Source: Archangium violaceum (GTDB taxonomy: Bacteria; Myxococcota; Myxococcia; Myxococcales; Myxococcaceae). Taken from it: DNA of 64,000 bases. The stretch covers positions 868,001 to 932,000 of the forward strand of contig NZ_CP069338.1 of assembly GCF_016859125.1 (NCBI RefSeq). Reading direction: 5' to 3'. Made by a program: the position numbers and the translations under genes. This document shows, one piece after another, positions 16,906 through 25,088 of the stretch. Position 1 is the first letter of the stretch. Each line of letters opens with the position of its first letter. The notes under the pieces were generated by a model that saw nothing but the letters and a program-made list of their open reading frames with translations, did not search any database and was not told the origin of the DNA.

Positions 16906-17466
16906 TCCGAAGCGGGCACCAGCGCAGGGGCCACCCCAGCGCGCGGGGGACGAACTGACATGTCAATCCAAGCCGCTGACGCGCCATTTCGGGCCGCTGA
17001 CGCGTCGGGAAGCAGCCATCCCAGGTGGCGGAGTGCCCGGTTCTCCTCTCAAGCCCGGCCTGGATCATCTCGTGCATTGGCGCAGGGTCAGATGAACCCA
17101 ACCTCTTCCTGCCCACAGGGGCCCTGCAAGGCTTTGCCTCGGTACAGCCCTTGCCGGATGACCCGAACACCGGCCGGCCCCCCCTCGAGCTCATTCAGCC
17201 GGAGGATTCCATTCCCGGCCATGGGGGGCATCGTCGCCGAAGTATTCCAATACCCAGAATGGTGCCACCTGGGCCTGAACCGGATCGACGAGCGCACCCA
17301 AGCGCTCAATGCAAATCTTGAGGGGGATGGGGTCTCCCGCGACGCCACTCCCTCATGGTGAAGCAGTAGCGGTTCCTCAGCAGTATCCGTGGGCGGCCCA
17401 GTCCTGTGGAGTTGTAGGGTGCCGCCTTGGGCAGGTGTCGTATCTCTCAAAATGCAGGGAGCGCAG
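16906..17466. other. Intergenic region with no recognisable gene
   Basis: About 560 bp upstream of the heme-motif lipoprotein. No frame here shows family motifs or a convincing start. The last 120 bases should carry the promoter of the next gene. The sequence GATGATAATGATTAG spans the start codons of that gene and is reminiscent of a Fur box half, but it is also simply the coding sequence for MIMI. Confidence 0.3.
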
Positions 17467-19419
17467 ATGATAATGATTAGTTTGTGTCGGCTGCTCAGGG
17501 CGGCCTTTCCATTCGTGGTGGGAGGAGCGCTCGCCACGATGGGCTGCTCTTCAGAGAAAACCAATACGAGCAGCCCGCCCAAAAAAACCAGGCAGTCGGG
17601 CGCTGATGCAAGGCGGGCGAAAGCCACCGCTCAGTGGACTGTAGATAGTTTGCCTAAAACGCTGGCGCGGCCAGCGACTCTAGAGCAAAGCGCCGATTTT
17701 GCCTGGCAACAGTTCCTCTTCCTGAGCAGTTTGGCTGCCACGCCGGACGGTCAGACCATTCCGCGAGGGACCCGTGACCCAAGCGGGAGGCTCGGTCAAC
17801 CGGGTGATCTCCTGGTCTGGCAGACCTATGCCCACAAGACCGAACTCCGGCCCAATAAACCTCTCACGACCGCCTGGGACTCGTTGGGCATGCCCACGTA
17901 CGATCAGGCATACAGGGTGCCTCTTGTCCAGGGAACCCCGGACGCTCGATTGGACCTCTGGAACAATCTCGACGAGGATAACGAGATCGGCTCCTGCCAG
18001 CTCTTCGGCCAGTACGATAGTCAGCCGGGTGCTCAGCGGCAAAAATCGTTGGTCCTGTACGAGGCGAAAGTGAACCGGGACGAGTACGAGTACATCCGCA
18101 ACGTCTATGGTAGTGATCAGCACATAGGTAATACCGTGGGGCCAAACGCCGGTCCGACGACGTGCGATAACACGGTGTCAGACCAAGACCATGGGAGCCT
18201 GTGCAAGGCCCAACTCCGCCTGAAGAACAACATCGCGAATGGCCAATACGGCAATACGGCTCAATGCGATTGCCCGCCAGAGCAAGCGATCTGCCTTCCC
18301 TGTGAAACCAGCACGACTGATGGGACCATTGAGGTCAAGGCCGCATGGCGAAAGCTGCTGCCGAACGAGCCGTCCGATCAATATTACACCGCGCAAGCCA
18401 TCTACTATAAATATGAGTACGATTCGGGGTCGAATAGTTATCAGTACAAGTACTACAATGACACGTTCGCGCTGATCGGGCTTCACATCATCAGAAAGCT
18501 GCAGAATTACCCGACCTTCGTCTTCACCTCCTTCGAGCATGTAGGGGAGGCCAATGCAGGCGATAAATACGTCATCATTGACAATGATGGAGCGGAGACA
18601 TCACTGGCGACTCCCGCGACGCGGCAGACTGGCAGCAACCTGGCCCGTGACCAGAACCACGCGATTCCACCAGATATCGCGAAAATGAACCTTTTCTATA
18701 GCTTCCTCCTGCAAATGGAGAACTCGGTCTGGGCGAATTACCAGCTCGTCGGCGTACAGGCCGAGGTGTACGACTGCGAGATCGCCGATCCCCCCCCGCC
18801 AATGGGTACCCCTCCAAAGACAGCCTGCATCCGCGCGCAGGACAAGAACGTGAATACATGCCTGAGCATGGATCCCAATTACTACATGGCCAACCTCTTC
18901 GTTGAGACGGACCCATTCCTCAACAACTTCAGCGGCCCGGGCTTCGGTGGCAACACGTTCGGGATGTGCCAGAACACCTTGTTCCAGCAAAAACCGTACA
19001 ACATGGGCGGCTGCAAAGGGTGCCACGGCGTCGCGCAGACCACGGTCGGTACTGACTTCAGCTTCCTGCTCGATTTTGGCAATAACAAGCCGGCCAAAAC
19101 ACCGGATACGATCATGCCGCCGCCGGCCGAAATCGACGGCATGAGGATTTTCTCGAGCACGGGCAGCGGCATGTCAGTACCAGGCCCCGCTCAGGTGTGT
19201 AACGCCGAGCCAATCACGCAGGAGTGCACCGACTTCTGCCGACAGCAGTGCGACACGATGGATTGCATCGCTTTCAACGTCAGTACGGCAGGTTGTGAGA
19301 TCTTCTCCCAAGACGTGCCGATGTCGTCGCTGACGCTGCAAGAGGCTACCGGATACAACGCCTATCTCTCGCCGGGAACGCTTCGTCCTTCCCCGTCCGA
19401 CGGTGGAAGTGCTCTCTAG
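17467..19419 (+). CDS. Lipoprotein-like protein with CxxCH heme motif and PAN-like tail
   Basis: About 650 residues. ATG 17467 is preceded by GGGAG at good spacing and begins a signal sequence (ISLCRLLRAAFPFVVGGALA) with a Cys in ATMGCSS, an imperfect lipobox. The body contains FAWQQFLFLSS and WQTYAHK, which recur in a poorly characterised family of bacterial monoheme proteins. Near residue 540 is GCKGCHGVAQ, a class c heme attachment site, suggesting an exported redox protein. The last 60 residues hold six Cys (CTDFCRQQCDTMDC, FNVSTAGCEIFS) in a PAN/apple-like pattern that could bind protein or sugar. Base composition is clearly less GC-rich than the neighbours, with Asn/Tyr-rich stretches, pointing to acquisition. 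Partner and substrate unknown. Confidence 0.75.
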   Translation: MIMISLCRLLRAAFPFVVGGALATMGCSSEKTNTSSPPKKTRQSGADARRAKATAQWTVDSLPKTLARPATLEQSADFAWQQFLFLSSLAATPDGQTIPRGTRDPSGRLGQPGDLLVWQTYAHKTELRPNKPLTTAWDSLGMPTYDQAYRVPLVQGTPDARLDLWNNLDEDNEIGSCQLFGQYDSQPGAQRQKSLVLYEAKVNRDEYEYIRNVYGSDQHIGNTVGPNAGPTTCDNTVSDQDHGSLCKAQLRLKNNIANGQYGNTAQCDCPPEQAICLPCETSTTDGTIEVKAAWRKLLPNEPSDQYYTAQAIYYKYEYDSGSNSYQYKYYNDTFALIGLHIIRKLQNYPTFVFTSFEHVGEANAGDKYVIIDNDGAETSLATPATRQTGSNLARDQNHAIPPDIAKMNLFYSFLLQMENSVWANYQLVGVQAEVYDCEIADPPPPMGTPPKTACIRAQDKNVNTCLSMDPNYYMANLFVETDPFLNNFSGPGFGGNTFGMCQNTLFQQKPYNMGGCKGCHGVAQTTVGTDFSFLLDFGNNKPAKTPDTIMPPPAEIDGMRIFSSTGSGMSVPGPAQVCNAEPITQECTDFCRQQCDTMDCIAFNVSTAGCEIFSQDVPMSSLTLQEATGYNAYLSPGTLRPSPSDGGSAL

Positions 19420-19767
19420 GCGCTCTTCCCTGCGCGATCTCCATCGCTCCAAGAAGCACTGAGGAGCGTCTGTAAGCGGGGCCGCAGGGGCCGTGCGCCG
19501 GGTGGATGTAGAGGCCATGCAGCCGGCTTGCCCATCCCAAGCCGGCCGGCCCATGAGAGCACTGACGCGTCACTGACACGTCACTGACACGCTGTACCGC
19601 TGGATGCTGGCACGCGAGGACGCGGAGCGAGCCCCCTCCTCTGCCAGTCACGCCCTCTGGCAGAGTCGCAGCACCACTCGAGTTGCACCCTCAACCCGAG
19701 CTGGCCCAGGTATTGCTAAAGAGAGCAGCGAGTCTATTCCAGGCTCCACGACACCAGAAAGGTTCCC
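19420..19767. repeat. Intergenic region with three 11-bp tandem repeats
   Basis: No gene is seen in these 348 bp. At 19560-19592 the unit CACTGACACGT occurs three times in tandem with small changes. The final 90 bases should hold the promoter and the ribosome-binding site (AAAGG) of the small secreted protein gene. Confidence 0.4.
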
Positions 19768-20166
19768 ATGAAGAAGACAAACAGCCTCCTCCGACTTATC
19801 GCAGTCGTCCCCATGATGGTGCTGAGCACGTCTGCCTATGCGAACTACAACGTGACGGTGACTGACACGGGGGGTAGAGCGGTGTACGCAGTCTATCCGG
19901 TCCACAACGGGTACAACAACAGCAACGGCTTCGTGGCCGGCCACATGAATCTCCTGGTGACTGGGCGTGGCACGATTTCCTTCAGCGACATCAGCGGCGC
20001 GCCATGCAGCCCATGGGCTGTGGGCATCACCTACGGAACCGACGTCTACACATACTACTATAACGGAGGGGGACAGCTCATCATCAGTCTGGATGCGAAT
20101 GGCAACCTGTCTCTGAACACTCCCAATGGCACGATCGTGCCCAAGCCGCCGGGCCAGTGCTCGTAA
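19768..20166 (+). CDS. Small secreted protein of unknown function
   Basis: 132 residues. A textbook Sec signal (MKKTNSLLRLIAVVPMMV, cleavage near SAYA) precedes a mature part of about 107 residues rich in Gly, Asn, Tyr and Thr: VTVTDTGGRAVYAVYP, NGYNNSNGFVAGHMN, YTYYYNGGG. Alternating polar and aromatic residues suggest an all-beta fold. Two Cys remain in the mature protein, one near the middle (GAPCSPW) and one at the penultimate position, which could pair. AAAGG lies upstream of the ATG. It follows the heme-motif lipoprotein on the same strand but with a 350-bp gap, so co-transcription is doubtful. No family recognised. Confidence 0.7.
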   Translation: MKKTNSLLRLIAVVPMMVLSTSAYANYNVTVTDTGGRAVYAVYPVHNGYNNSNGFVAGHMNLLVTGRGTISFSDISGAPCSPWAVGITYGTDVYTYYYNGGGQLIISLDANGNLSLNTPNGTIVPKPPGQCS

Positions 20167-20199
20167 CGGGCGCCACCCCGCGGGCTGGCACGTGGAAGG

Positions 20200-20455
20200 G
20201 CGCTGCCTGCTGAGTCAATCCCCGCTCCCCCAAGCCGGGGCGGAGCCGGGGCCCAGGCCGGAGGAGGAGTGCCTGGTGCTGGCAGCGACGGTGGAGGAGC
20301 CGAAGAAGGTGAGGAGGCAGCGAGTAGACCAGGCGGGGCTGCTACGCCGCACTTTTGCATTGGACGTGTTCGCCTGTGCCCGGTGTGGAGGCAGGCGAAA
20401 GGTGATGGCGTACTTGTCGGCCCCCGCGCTCGCCGGGACGTCGGGGTCGGCCTAA
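20200..20455 (+). pseudogene. IS91-family transposase remnant 2
   Basis: C-terminal tail of an IS91-type transposase on the plus strand: VEEPKKVRRQRVDQAGLLRR, TFALDVFACARCGGRRKVMAYL, then a stop soon after. Unlike the other copies this one keeps an intact CARCGGR knuckle, so it descends from a different or older copy. It has no start of its own and lies just after the small secreted protein gene. Degenerate, non-functional. Confidence 0.75.
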
Positions 20456-20781
20456 CGCCGTTTCAACTCCGCCCTCCTGCGCCCCAACTACTTCGTCCGT
20501 CAGGCTCTGACCCGAACCTGCTGGGTGATGGGGCGCACCACGACCCGGGCTCCCTTCCCATCATCCAGTCGGTCCGATTCCGGGCCGATCTCCCCCATCT
20601 ACGCTGCGCGGTAACACTTGGGGGAGCTCGGCCCCGAAGTGCTGCAATCCCCGCCGAGCACAAGGTGGATTCAGCGGTTACGAAGGTGATAGGGGCGCTG
20701 TTGCTGTGGTGCACCCGGTAAAACGGATTAGACGGTGTCCACAGCGCGGACGTGGGGAGACTCGAGCGCGAGTTGCAGCAG
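20456..20781. other. Intergenic region, nothing recognised
   Basis: 326 bp between the IS91 remnant and the convergent end of the hydrolase gene. Both strands were read; frames are open but show no family motif. Confidence 0.3.
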
Positions 20782-21579
20782 CTAAGCCAGCTCACGCAAG
20801 AACGACGCGACCACCTCTCCCAGGCGCTCGGGTTGATCAAACGGAAGGCCGTGGGAGGCATCCTGTACCTGTTCGATTCGCACGCGTGGGTTGAGGCTCC
20901 GCAGTTCCGTTGCCATCTCGAGCGTGACGACGGGGCTGCTGTCCCCAATGACGAGTAGGATCGGGACGTCAATCGCGCTCACCACGTCGCGATACTCGGG
21001 GTTGGGCGGCGTGAGAACGTCGAAGGCGCTCATGCGGGTTTTCAGTCTCGCCTCGGCAAGAAGCTCGACGAGCTCGGGCGAGCGACGCGGGTGTCGGGCT
21101 CGGGCCTGTGCAACGAGGTCAGACTTGTGTAAGCCGAGGGCCCGGCGGTGTTGATCGGCGACGTCGCTGTCGCGCACCTCGCGTTGGCGCTCGGGGCTTA
21201 AGAACGTCGGGTCGACCAGGATGAGGCCGCGGATGCCCCCCGCCCCTCGACTCGCCACCACCGCGGCGGTCATGCCGCCCATCGAGTGGCCAAGCAGAAC
21301 CGGACGAGAGAGCTCCAGGCCGCGGATGAGGCCCTCGACGTCGCTCGCGTGATCGTCGTACCGGTAGCCGTGGTGCGGCGCGCTCGAACCGCCGTGCCCT
21401 CTGGCGTCGGGCATGACGACGTCGAATTCACCTTCGAGCACGCGCGCCAAGGGAGTCCAGCAGGCGCCGTTCCCGGTCAATCCATGGAGCAGAACGACGG
21501 GATGGTTGGCGCCTTCGGTTCGGAGGTAGTGGATGTTGATGCCGTTCGTTTCGCAGACTCCACTCATCCAGGTCGTCAT
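20782..21579 (-). CDS. Alpha/beta hydrolase
   Basis: 265-residue alpha/beta-fold hydrolase, likely cytoplasmic. Oxyanion motif LLHGLTGNGACW near residue 30, nucleophile elbow LLGHSMGG, acid in LVIGDSSP and catalytic His in DASHGLPFDQPERL complete the triad. ATG 21579 (MTTWMSGV) has AGGAA eight bases upstream; a TTG at 21621 would add 14 residues and is less likely. The sequence resembles esterases/peroxidase-like hydrolases without a clear substrate. It is convergent with the accessory region on the left and divergent from a pair of tiny ORFs on the right. Confidence 0.88.
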   Translation of the reverse strand: MTTWMSGVCETNGINIHYLRTEGANHPVVLLHGLTGNGACWTPLARVLEGEFDVVMPDARGHGGSSAPHHGYRYDDHASDVEGLIRGLELSRPVLLGHSMGGMTAAVVASRGAGGIRGLILVDPTFLSPERQREVRDSDVADQHRRALGLHKSDLVAQARARHPRRSPELVELLAEARLKTRMSAFDVLTPPNPEYRDVVSAIDVPILLVIGDSSPVVTLEMATELRSLNPRVRIEQVQDASHGLPFDQPERLGEVVASFLRELA

Positions 21580-21623
21580 GGAACTGTTCCTGCCTGCCGC
21601 GGCTTCGTAAGTAAAGTTCAATA

Positions 21624-21827
21624 ATGGTCAAGAGTTATAGTGGAGCGCGCGGACGCAGGCCGCGTTTGAACCCGAGAGCGTCACATGGAATTCCATGGGG
21701 ACTCATCCTGATTGGATCTGTCGGCTTCGTCGGGATTGGCGCTTGTGACGGTCCATCCGCCACCCTACACCACCTGGAGCAAACGCTTCCGGCCTCGAGC
21801 CGGAGCAGACCGGAGGACGGCACATGA
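21624..21827 (+). CDS. Possible short lipoprotein
   Basis: 67 codons. A basic N-terminus (SGARGRRPRLNPRA) is followed by a hydrophobic run WGLILIGSVGFVGIGAC that ends in a lipobox-like GIGAC, then about 25 polar residues. Its TGA overlaps the ATG of the next frame (ATGA at 21824), as in translationally coupled genes. No ribosome-binding site is evident, and the region around it is decayed, so this may be the residue of a longer gene. Confidence 0.35.
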   Translation: MVKSYSGARGRRPRLNPRASHGIPWGLILIGSVGFVGIGACDGPSATLHHLEQTLPASSRSRPEDGT

Positions 21828-22138
21828 CAACATCGACAGCTGTCCGCACGACGGAAGTCGCCGATAGCATCTACCAGCGAGGAGGAGGCACCAGCTTCAG
21901 ATGCGGCAGCTCGGGCCAAGTGCCGGAAGCGTCAGAGCGCCCGGAGGCTGGAGTGGGCGGGGTGGCTCCGCAAGAGGTTCGCAGAGGACGTCTTCTCCTG
22001 GACGACCACCAACCCCCGCCCTCGCCCGCAACAGGGCGCCCCTGCCGCCTATGCTCCAACTTCCCCTCGACGCTCCTGCGCCCCGGCGAGCACTACCGCT
22101 CTCGCACCCTCTACAGGTTCTCCGTCTCGGGTGCGTGA
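21824..22138 (+). pseudogene. Gene-start remnant fused to degenerate IS91-like sequence
   Basis: The first 18 codons (TTEVADSIYQ) look like the beginning of an MBL-fold hydrolase, then the similarity stops. From 21918 another frame reads ARRLEWAGWLRKRFAEDVFS, which resembles the basic/aromatic core of the IS91 transposase tails elsewhere in the window but is more diverged. I see no intact gene here. Both assignments are tentative. Confidence 0.35.
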
Positions 22139-22196
22139 GCCCAGCCCCCTCTCCCCAACTCCACCGCAGAGGGGGCGATGTGTCAGCGACGGCCGC

Positions 22197-22829
22197 TCAC
22201 CGAGACTTCGCCGAAGTGGAGCCGTGCTCCAGATAGCCGAACACGGCCCGGCTGACGCGCGCGGCGAGTAACACGTCGTCGTGCTCACCGCGGTCTCCCG
22301 CGGAATCGACGAGGCCTTTCACGATCGCCAGGAGATCGCTGGCGACGAACGGGGCTCGAAAGGTGCCCGCCATATCGGGCGCGTCGAGGCACCGCTGGAC
22401 AGTCAGGGCCAACTGCTCGCCGATGCGCTGCACCTCCTCACCGACCGGCAGGCGGCGTTCCTCCACATCCAGGAGCCGCGCGAGGGCCGGGCGTTGCAAC
22501 TGATAGGCGACGGCCACCTCGATCAGCCGCTGGAGGCCCGCGCGCCCTCCCGCTTTCACGTCGATGGCGGCCACGTCCTCCAGGAGCTGGGTCGTCTCCC
22601 GGAGCATCAGCGCCTTGGTGATGGCGTCCTTGCTGGGAAAGTACTGGTACAGCGAGCCGATGCTGATGCCCGCGCGCCGGGCCACGGCGTTGGTCGTGTA
22701 TCCCTCGAAGCCCTCCGTCTCCAGAATGCGAGCAGCCGCCTCCAGCACGGCGGCAACGGTCGCCGCCGAGCGGCTCTGGCGGGGCTTCTTCCTCGGGTCC
22801 AGCGTGGGGGGAGTGGTTCGGGGGGCCAT
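22197..22829 (-). CDS. TetR/AcrR-family repressor
   Basis: 210 residues starting at ATG 22829 (MAPRTTPPTLDPRKKPRQSR). The N-terminal DNA-binding helix-turn-helix is clear: AVLEAAARILETEGFEGYTT, NAVARRAGISIGSLYQYFPS, KDAITKALM. The C-terminal ligand domain is of the generic TetR type. The gene is divergent from the inositol-phosphatase-like gene, 75 bp apart, so it probably represses itself and the two genes to its right. The gap contains GAGCTTTTGCTC, a short perfect inverted repeat that could be part of the operator. Inducer unknown. Confidence 0.9.
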   Translation of the reverse strand: MAPRTTPPTLDPRKKPRQSRSAATVAAVLEAAARILETEGFEGYTTNAVARRAGISIGSLYQYFPSKDAITKALMLRETTQLLEDVAAIDVKAGGRAGLQRLIEVAVAYQLQRPALARLLDVEERRLPVGEEVQRIGEQLALTVQRCLDAPDMAGTFRAPFVASDLLAIVKGLVDSAGDRGEHDDVLLAARVSRAVFGYLEHGSTSAKSR

Positions 22830-22904
22830 GGGAGAAAGCGAGTAGCGAACGTGAGCTTTTGCTCGCATCTTATCCCTCGCAAGCCACTCACACCAGAGGG
22901 ACCC

Positions 22905-23708
22905 ATGAAGAACCGCATGGAAGATGAAGCGTTGCTGCCCGCCGTCGTGACGGCCGTCCAGGCTGCGGGACGCCACCTGAAGAATCGTTTCTCCTTCGAC
23001 TCCCGCCTGGGAAACAGGGAGGAAATCGTCGCCGCGATCCACGCCAACGACGTGGAATCGTCAGGACTTCTGCGCGAGGGGTTGAGGCAAGCGCGCCCGG
23101 GCGCGGGGTGGATCGAGGACGAGCTCGCGGTGGGCCCGTTGCCGCCCGGAGAGTGGTGGGTCACGGACCCCGTGGAGGGCAACATCAATCACATCCACGG
23201 GATGGCTGACTGGTGTGTCACGGCGACGCTGGTGCGGGACAACACGCCAGTGCTCACCGTGGTGTACCTGCCCATGACGGGCGACACCTATACCGCGCTC
23301 CGGGGCGGCGGCGCCCATCTCAATGGGGTACGCCTGCACGCGTCGGCCAAGACGAAGCTGGACGCGGCCCTGGTCGGGACCGGTCAGGCGATGCCGGGCG
23401 AGAGCCGTGAAACCCACCGCCGGATCGGCGAGTCCGTCACCGCGATGCTCGAAGGCGCCCTGGTCCTGCGCGTGTCGGTGCCGGCCACCCTGCAACTCAT
23501 CCAGGTCGCGGCCGGGCGGATGGACATCTTCTGGCAGTACAGCCAGGTCCTCTCCGGTCTGCTGGCGGGCGCCCTACTGGTCGAGGAAGCCGGCGGCAGG
23601 GTTACCGACACGCACGGCCGTCCGTGGAGCCTGGCGAGTGGCGACTTCCTGGCCGCCGCCGCGAACCTCCATGCCGCCTCGGTCGAGGTGTTGTCCCGGC
23701 TCGCCTGA
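22905..23708 (+). CDS. Inositol monophosphatase-fold protein lacking key metal ligands
   Basis: 267 residues with the overall layout of inositol monophosphatases. The metal motif normally DPxDGT appears as TDPVEGN near residue 90: first Asp kept, second Asp changed to Glu, Thr to Asn. The second motif, normally WDxAAG before EAGG, reads SGLLAGALLVEEAGG, so the catalytic Asp is Gly. An early Glu (WIEDE) is kept. I infer reduced or altered activity, perhaps ligand binding only, or a different phosphatase chemistry. AGAGGG before the ATG is a good ribosome-binding site. It lies between a divergent TetR and a reductase 44 bp downstream, likely one operon. Confidence 0.75.
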   Translation: MKNRMEDEALLPAVVTAVQAAGRHLKNRFSFDSRLGNREEIVAAIHANDVESSGLLREGLRQARPGAGWIEDELAVGPLPPGEWWVTDPVEGNINHIHGMADWCVTATLVRDNTPVLTVVYLPMTGDTYTALRGGGAHLNGVRLHASAKTKLDAALVGTGQAMPGESRETHRRIGESVTAMLEGALVLRVSVPATLQLIQVAAGRMDIFWQYSQVLSGLLAGALLVEEAGGRVTDTHGRPWSLASGDFLAAAANLHAASVEVLSRLA

Positions 23709-23752
23709 CGCGTGCCATTCCCCCCAGCCCCCTCTCTGAACGGAGAACACCC

Positions 23753-24391
23753 ATGAACCGCATTGGAATCCTCGGCTCGGGCCGTGTCGCCACGGCCCTC
23801 GCTACCAGGCTCGCGACCGCCGGGCACGACGTAACGATCGGAACGCGGAATGTCGCTGGCACGTCAGCGAAGTGGACCGGACCGGCGGTCACGTTCGCGG
23901 CTCCTCCCCAGACCGCGCGCGAGGCCTCTCTCATCATCAACGCAACGCCTGGAGACACCAGCCTGGAGCGGCTCGGTGCCCTCCGCGAGGCGTTGGACGG
24001 AAAGATCCTGGTGGATGTCTCGAACGCCACCCGGCGTGGCGCGGAGGGACTGCCGGCGGGATTGAGCTTTCCCGACAGCAGTCTGGCCGAGCACCTGCAA
24101 CACGCCCTGCCCGGCACTCGTGTCGTCAAGACGCTCAACACCATGCTCTTCTCCGTCATGGTCAACCCGCGTGGCCTCGCCCATCCCCCGACCGCGTTCC
24201 TGTCAGGCAACGACGAGGGCGCGAAGGCGACCGTCCGCCAGCTGCTTCACGACCTCGGCTGGCCTCCCGATTGGATCGAGGATCTGGGAGACATCTCCAC
24301 CGCCCGGGGAGCGGAAGCGCTCATCCTGCTCGTGCCACACATCCTCCGCGGCCGCGGTTTCGCCCCCTTCGCGCTCACGGTCGCGAGGTGA
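23753..24391 (+). CDS. NADP-dependent reductase of the F420:NADP oxidoreductase-like type
   Basis: 212 residues dominated by a Rossmann domain. MNRIGILGSGRVATALATRL gives the GxGxxx nucleotide loop, GTRN follows the second strand where NADP-binding members carry Arg, and LIINATPGD, DVSNATRRG and VVKTLNTM are family-typical blocks. Proteins of this kind reduce F420 or similar cofactors or act as coenzyme-F420-like dehydrogenases; the true substrate here is unknown. The start has CGGAGA upstream. It is probably the last gene of the TetR-controlled pair. Immediately after its stop the DNA turns into pseudogene fragments. Confidence 0.85.
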   Translation: MNRIGILGSGRVATALATRLATAGHDVTIGTRNVAGTSAKWTGPAVTFAAPPQTAREASLIINATPGDTSLERLGALREALDGKILVDVSNATRRGAEGLPAGLSFPDSSLAEHLQHALPGTRVVKTLNTMLFSVMVNPRGLAHPPTAFLSGNDEGAKATVRQLLHDLGWPPDWIEDLGDISTARGAEALILLVPHILRGRGFAPFALTVAR

Positions 24392-24398
24392 AGGGACT

Positions 24399-24560
24399 TC
24401 AGGTCTCGACGTCGCGAAGCCAGGCGACGCGCGTGGGGGAGACCAGGAGGAGTTCCTCGAACCTGATGGCGTGGTCATCGAAGCCCAGGTGCGGCTCGAT
24501 GGCCCACAGGCCCGTCATGTCTTCCTGGTGATGACGGCTCAGGGCCTGGCCGGAGCCGCC
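24399..24560 (-). pseudogene. C-terminal fragment of an M24 (Xaa-Pro peptidase-like) gene
   Basis: On the minus strand 54 codons end in TGA at 24399. They read GLWAIEPHLGFDDHAIRFEE then LLLVSPTRVAWL, which matches the metal-binding AIEPH and FEE(L)L region that closes M24 metallopeptidase domains. Nothing N-terminal survives: the frame is cut at a stop belonging to the upstream fragment. A gene-end relic in a decayed stretch. Confidence 0.5.
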
Positions 24561-24770
24561 TCAGGCGAAGAGCTCGAGGAACGTCCGGGCTCCGCGTTGG
24601 GCCAGCGCTCGCGCGAGCGGACTGGCGGCCACGAGCCGCACCCGGTGGCCGAGGAACGAGTAGTCGGACGTCTCGTGGATGGCGCGCGTCCAGAAGCTCG
24701 CCGCGCGTTTGCGCTGAGCGGCCGGGGGCTCACGCCTTGCGTTAGCCGACAATGCGATGACCACTGGCTC
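24561..24770 (-). pseudogene. C-terminal fragment of an unidentified protein
   Basis: The frame closing at 24561 has protein-like composition for about 60 residues (AASFWTRAIHETSDYSFLGH, RVRLVAASPLARALAQRG) before its TGA, and merges upstream into the IS91 transposase tail in the same frame. No start or domain is recognisable. It may be the end of a gene interrupted by the IS91 copy. Confidence 0.35.
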
Positions 24771-25010
24771 AACACCACGCGTGCTGGGGTGGCCCCTGCG
24801 CTGCAGCCAGCTGCGCAGGCCTCGTGGGCTGTGACAGGTTCTCCACAATGGCGCGCACTGCGTTGGGGGCCGTCGGGTACTCCAACACCCGGCTCCTGCC
24901 TCCACTCCATGCACACGTAAGACATCCCATGCGAACGTCTTCCTCAGGAGTTCCGCCCAGTCCACTCGCGGCGTCCTCTCCTTCTGCGGCTCCTCCTGGC
25001 CGCGGCCTCA
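24771..25010 (-). pseudogene. IS91-family transposase remnant 3
   Basis: C-terminal transposase tail with one internal frameshift. One frame gives MDWAELLRKTFAWDVL; the next frame continues TCAWSGGRSRVLEY, PTAPNAVRAIVENLSQP and LAAAQGPPQHAWC. The broken CAWSGGR knuckle matches remnants 1 and 4, so these three share a recent ancestor. It ends about 80 bp upstream of the arabinanase start. Confidence 0.75.
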
Positions 25011-25088
25011 AGCGCCACGCTCGCCTCCCCCGCTCCTGCTGCTTGGGGGATATTGCATTGCCGCCATGTGAGCGATAACAATGCGGGG

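Noticed and set aside
17463-17480. GATAATGATTA considered as a Fur box
   Set aside because: It lies across the start codons MIMI and only one half of a Fur palindrome is present; coincidence is likely.
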